Shown here piece after piece: positions 63,153 through 64,000 of a stretch of DNA of 64,000 nucleotides. Numbering within the stretch: the first letter of the stretch is position 1; every line of letters begins with the position of its first letter. The notes under the pieces were generated by a model that saw only the letters and a list, made by a program, of their open reading frames with translations, searched no databases and was not told where the DNA came from. The DNA comes from Streptomyces pactum. Its GTDB lineage: Bacteria; Actinomycetota; Actinomycetes; Streptomycetales; Streptomycetaceae. The stretch is taken from positions 2,232,001 through 2,296,000 of the forward strand of contig NZ_JACYXC010000001.1 in NCBI RefSeq assembly GCF_016031615.1, written 5' to 3'. The translations under genes and the position numbers were made by a program.

Positions 63153-63767
63153 GGCGTCCTTCCTTCCTGTCGATCATGTCTCAGCGCGTTCCAGGTGTTC
63201 CGGGTGACAACGGCACAACAAGCGTGACCTGACGCCCGTCCGGACGGTGGGGCCGGCACGGTCGCGTGCGAAAGGCCCCTGGTGTCCGTGGACGTCCCCC
63301 GGCCGGCGGGGCAGGAAGCGGGCCGACGTCCGCGGTCACGCCGCCCGGCCGGGAGCCGGAGCCGGAAGCACCGGTCACCGGGGGACGGCGCGGCCGCACG
63401 CCGCCCCACGGCGGACCCGGTCGCCGTTCACGCTCCATCCATACCCCCGCCCGGGGCCGCCGCTCCGCACTGTTTCGAATAATCCAATACGTGGCGCCCG
63501 TTCCCCTCCGGTCCCCGTATCGAATTCCTTGATATCCGCCGCGGCGGCTGTTGTCCGGGTCCGTACGCGATTACTCCCGGGGCCGGGCGCACACCGGACC
63601 CGGCAAGCCGATAGAAATCCTCGATGACGGCTCGGGACCGGCGCGCCCAGCTGATACCAACGGTGGGGGAAATCCATGGCGCCGCACCGCCGGCAGACGG
63701 ACCGCGCCCACCGGCACCCCCGGCCGCGCCACGCCGGGCGCGCACCCGACGAGAGGAAGACGACGAC
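63153..63767. promoter_or_regulatory. Divergent promoter region between mbtH and the P450 gene
   Basis: 615 bases. The first 300 are GC-rich with no gene. A+T-rich patches at about 63473-63495 and 63518-63536 (around GTATCGAATTCCTTGATATC) probably hold the P450 promoter. GCCGCGGCGGC at 63538 is a small palindrome. No StrR-type GTTCGAC palindrome was seen. Confidence 0.45.
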
Positions 63768-64000
63768 ATGTCCGAGGACACCCTTCAGGCCCCGGAGGAG
63801 CTGGGCGAGGACTTCCTCCGCGATCCGTATCCCGTGTACGCCCGGCTGCGCGAGCGCGGTCCGGTCGCCCGCATCCTGTTCAACGGCATGCCGATGTGGC
63901 TGGTGGTCGGGTACGCCGCGGCGCGCGCCGCGCTCGCCGAACCGGCGTTGCTCAAGGACCCCGACCGCGGCGCCCGGGTGTTCGCCGAGCGCACCGGCGC
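63768..64000 (+). CDS. Cytochrome P450, N-terminal part, cut by window edge
   Basis: ATG 63768 behind GAGAGGAAG. The 77 visible residues (MSEDTLQAPEELGEDFLRDP, YPVYARLRERGPVARI, MPMWLVVGYAAARAALAEPA, LLKDPDRGARVF) are the standard start of bacterial CYP enzymes: the A helix, beta-1 sheet and B helix. The I-helix and haem Cys lie beyond the edge, so the subfamily cannot be told. Next to an NRPS precursor operon it most likely hydroxylates or cross-links the peptide or an amino acid on a carrier domain. Confidence 0.92.
   Translation, partial: MSEDTLQAPEELGEDFLRDPYPVYARLRERGPVARILFNGMPMWLVVGYAAARAALAEPALLKDPDRGARVFAERTG

Noticed and set aside
63153..63767. StrR-type regulator site between mbtH and the P450 gene
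   Set aside because: No GTTCGAC inverted repeat is present.

Overview
The window is a high-GC actinobacterial chromosome segment, almost certainly Streptomyces or a close relative. The evidence is strongly G/C-biased third codon positions, frequent GTG and TTG starts, 4-base ATGA/GTGA gene overlaps, a PknG signalling operon, two ECF41 sigma factor genes, dynamin-like GTPases and a natural-product cluster. Many intergenic gaps hold degenerate GC-rich repeats, and several proteins carry long Ala/Pro/Gly-rich insertions or N-terminal extensions.

Left part (1-15 kb): the N-terminal part of a 4-alpha-glucanotransferase (malQ, minus strand, cut by the window edge), a small disordered protein, a secreted GH84 hexosaminidase, an HNH nuclease divergent from an MscS-type channel, and a sugar operon (ROK regulator, GH4 6-phospho-glycosidase, N-acetylglucosamine-kinase-like ATPase). 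Region 15-27.8 kb is one signalling operon: GlnX-like membrane sensor, GlnH-like binding protein, coiled-coil protein, PknG kinase, PP2C phosphatase, VWA protein and zinc-ribbon/FHA protein. It looks like an expanded GlnX-GlnH-PknG system in which amino-acid sensing outside the cell controls a soluble kinase and an FHA partner.

Region 28-45 kb: truncated haemoglobin, an ECF41 sigma factor divergent from a carboxymuconolactone-decarboxylase-like gene, a conserved run of housekeeping genes (EttA, thioesterase, SSB, two dynamin-superfamily GTPases), a thioester-domain surface protein, an IS110-family element and tRNA-Arg(UCU).

Region 45.3-54 kb, right after the tRNA, is visibly richer in A+T and looks like a defence-type genomic island. 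It holds a decayed Nudix gene, an EACC1-caspase operon with an EF-hand-like loop, two different Mrr-type nucleases, a zinc-ribbon microprotein and a GntR regulator with a coupled small protein. A second ECF41/AhpD-like pair follows at 54.2-55.8 kb. All four promoters of the two ECF41 pairs can be read with the same 16-base spacing.

Right end (56-64 kb): the start of a nonribosomal peptide cluster. HmaS, a single-chain fusion of hydroxymandelate oxidase and HpgT aminotransferase, and a prephenate dehydrogenase form one translationally coupled operon for 4-hydroxyphenylglycine. A stand-alone LysR-type DNA-binding domain with its own T-N11-A box, an MbtH protein and the start of a cytochrome P450 follow. 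The NRPS genes should lie beyond base 64,000.

Several genes (mscS, ROK regulator, PP2C, FHA protein) show apparent +1 insertions in runs of 4-6 G or C. Two of them are restored by three nearby shifts. These may be sequencing errors or real mutations; raw reads would decide.
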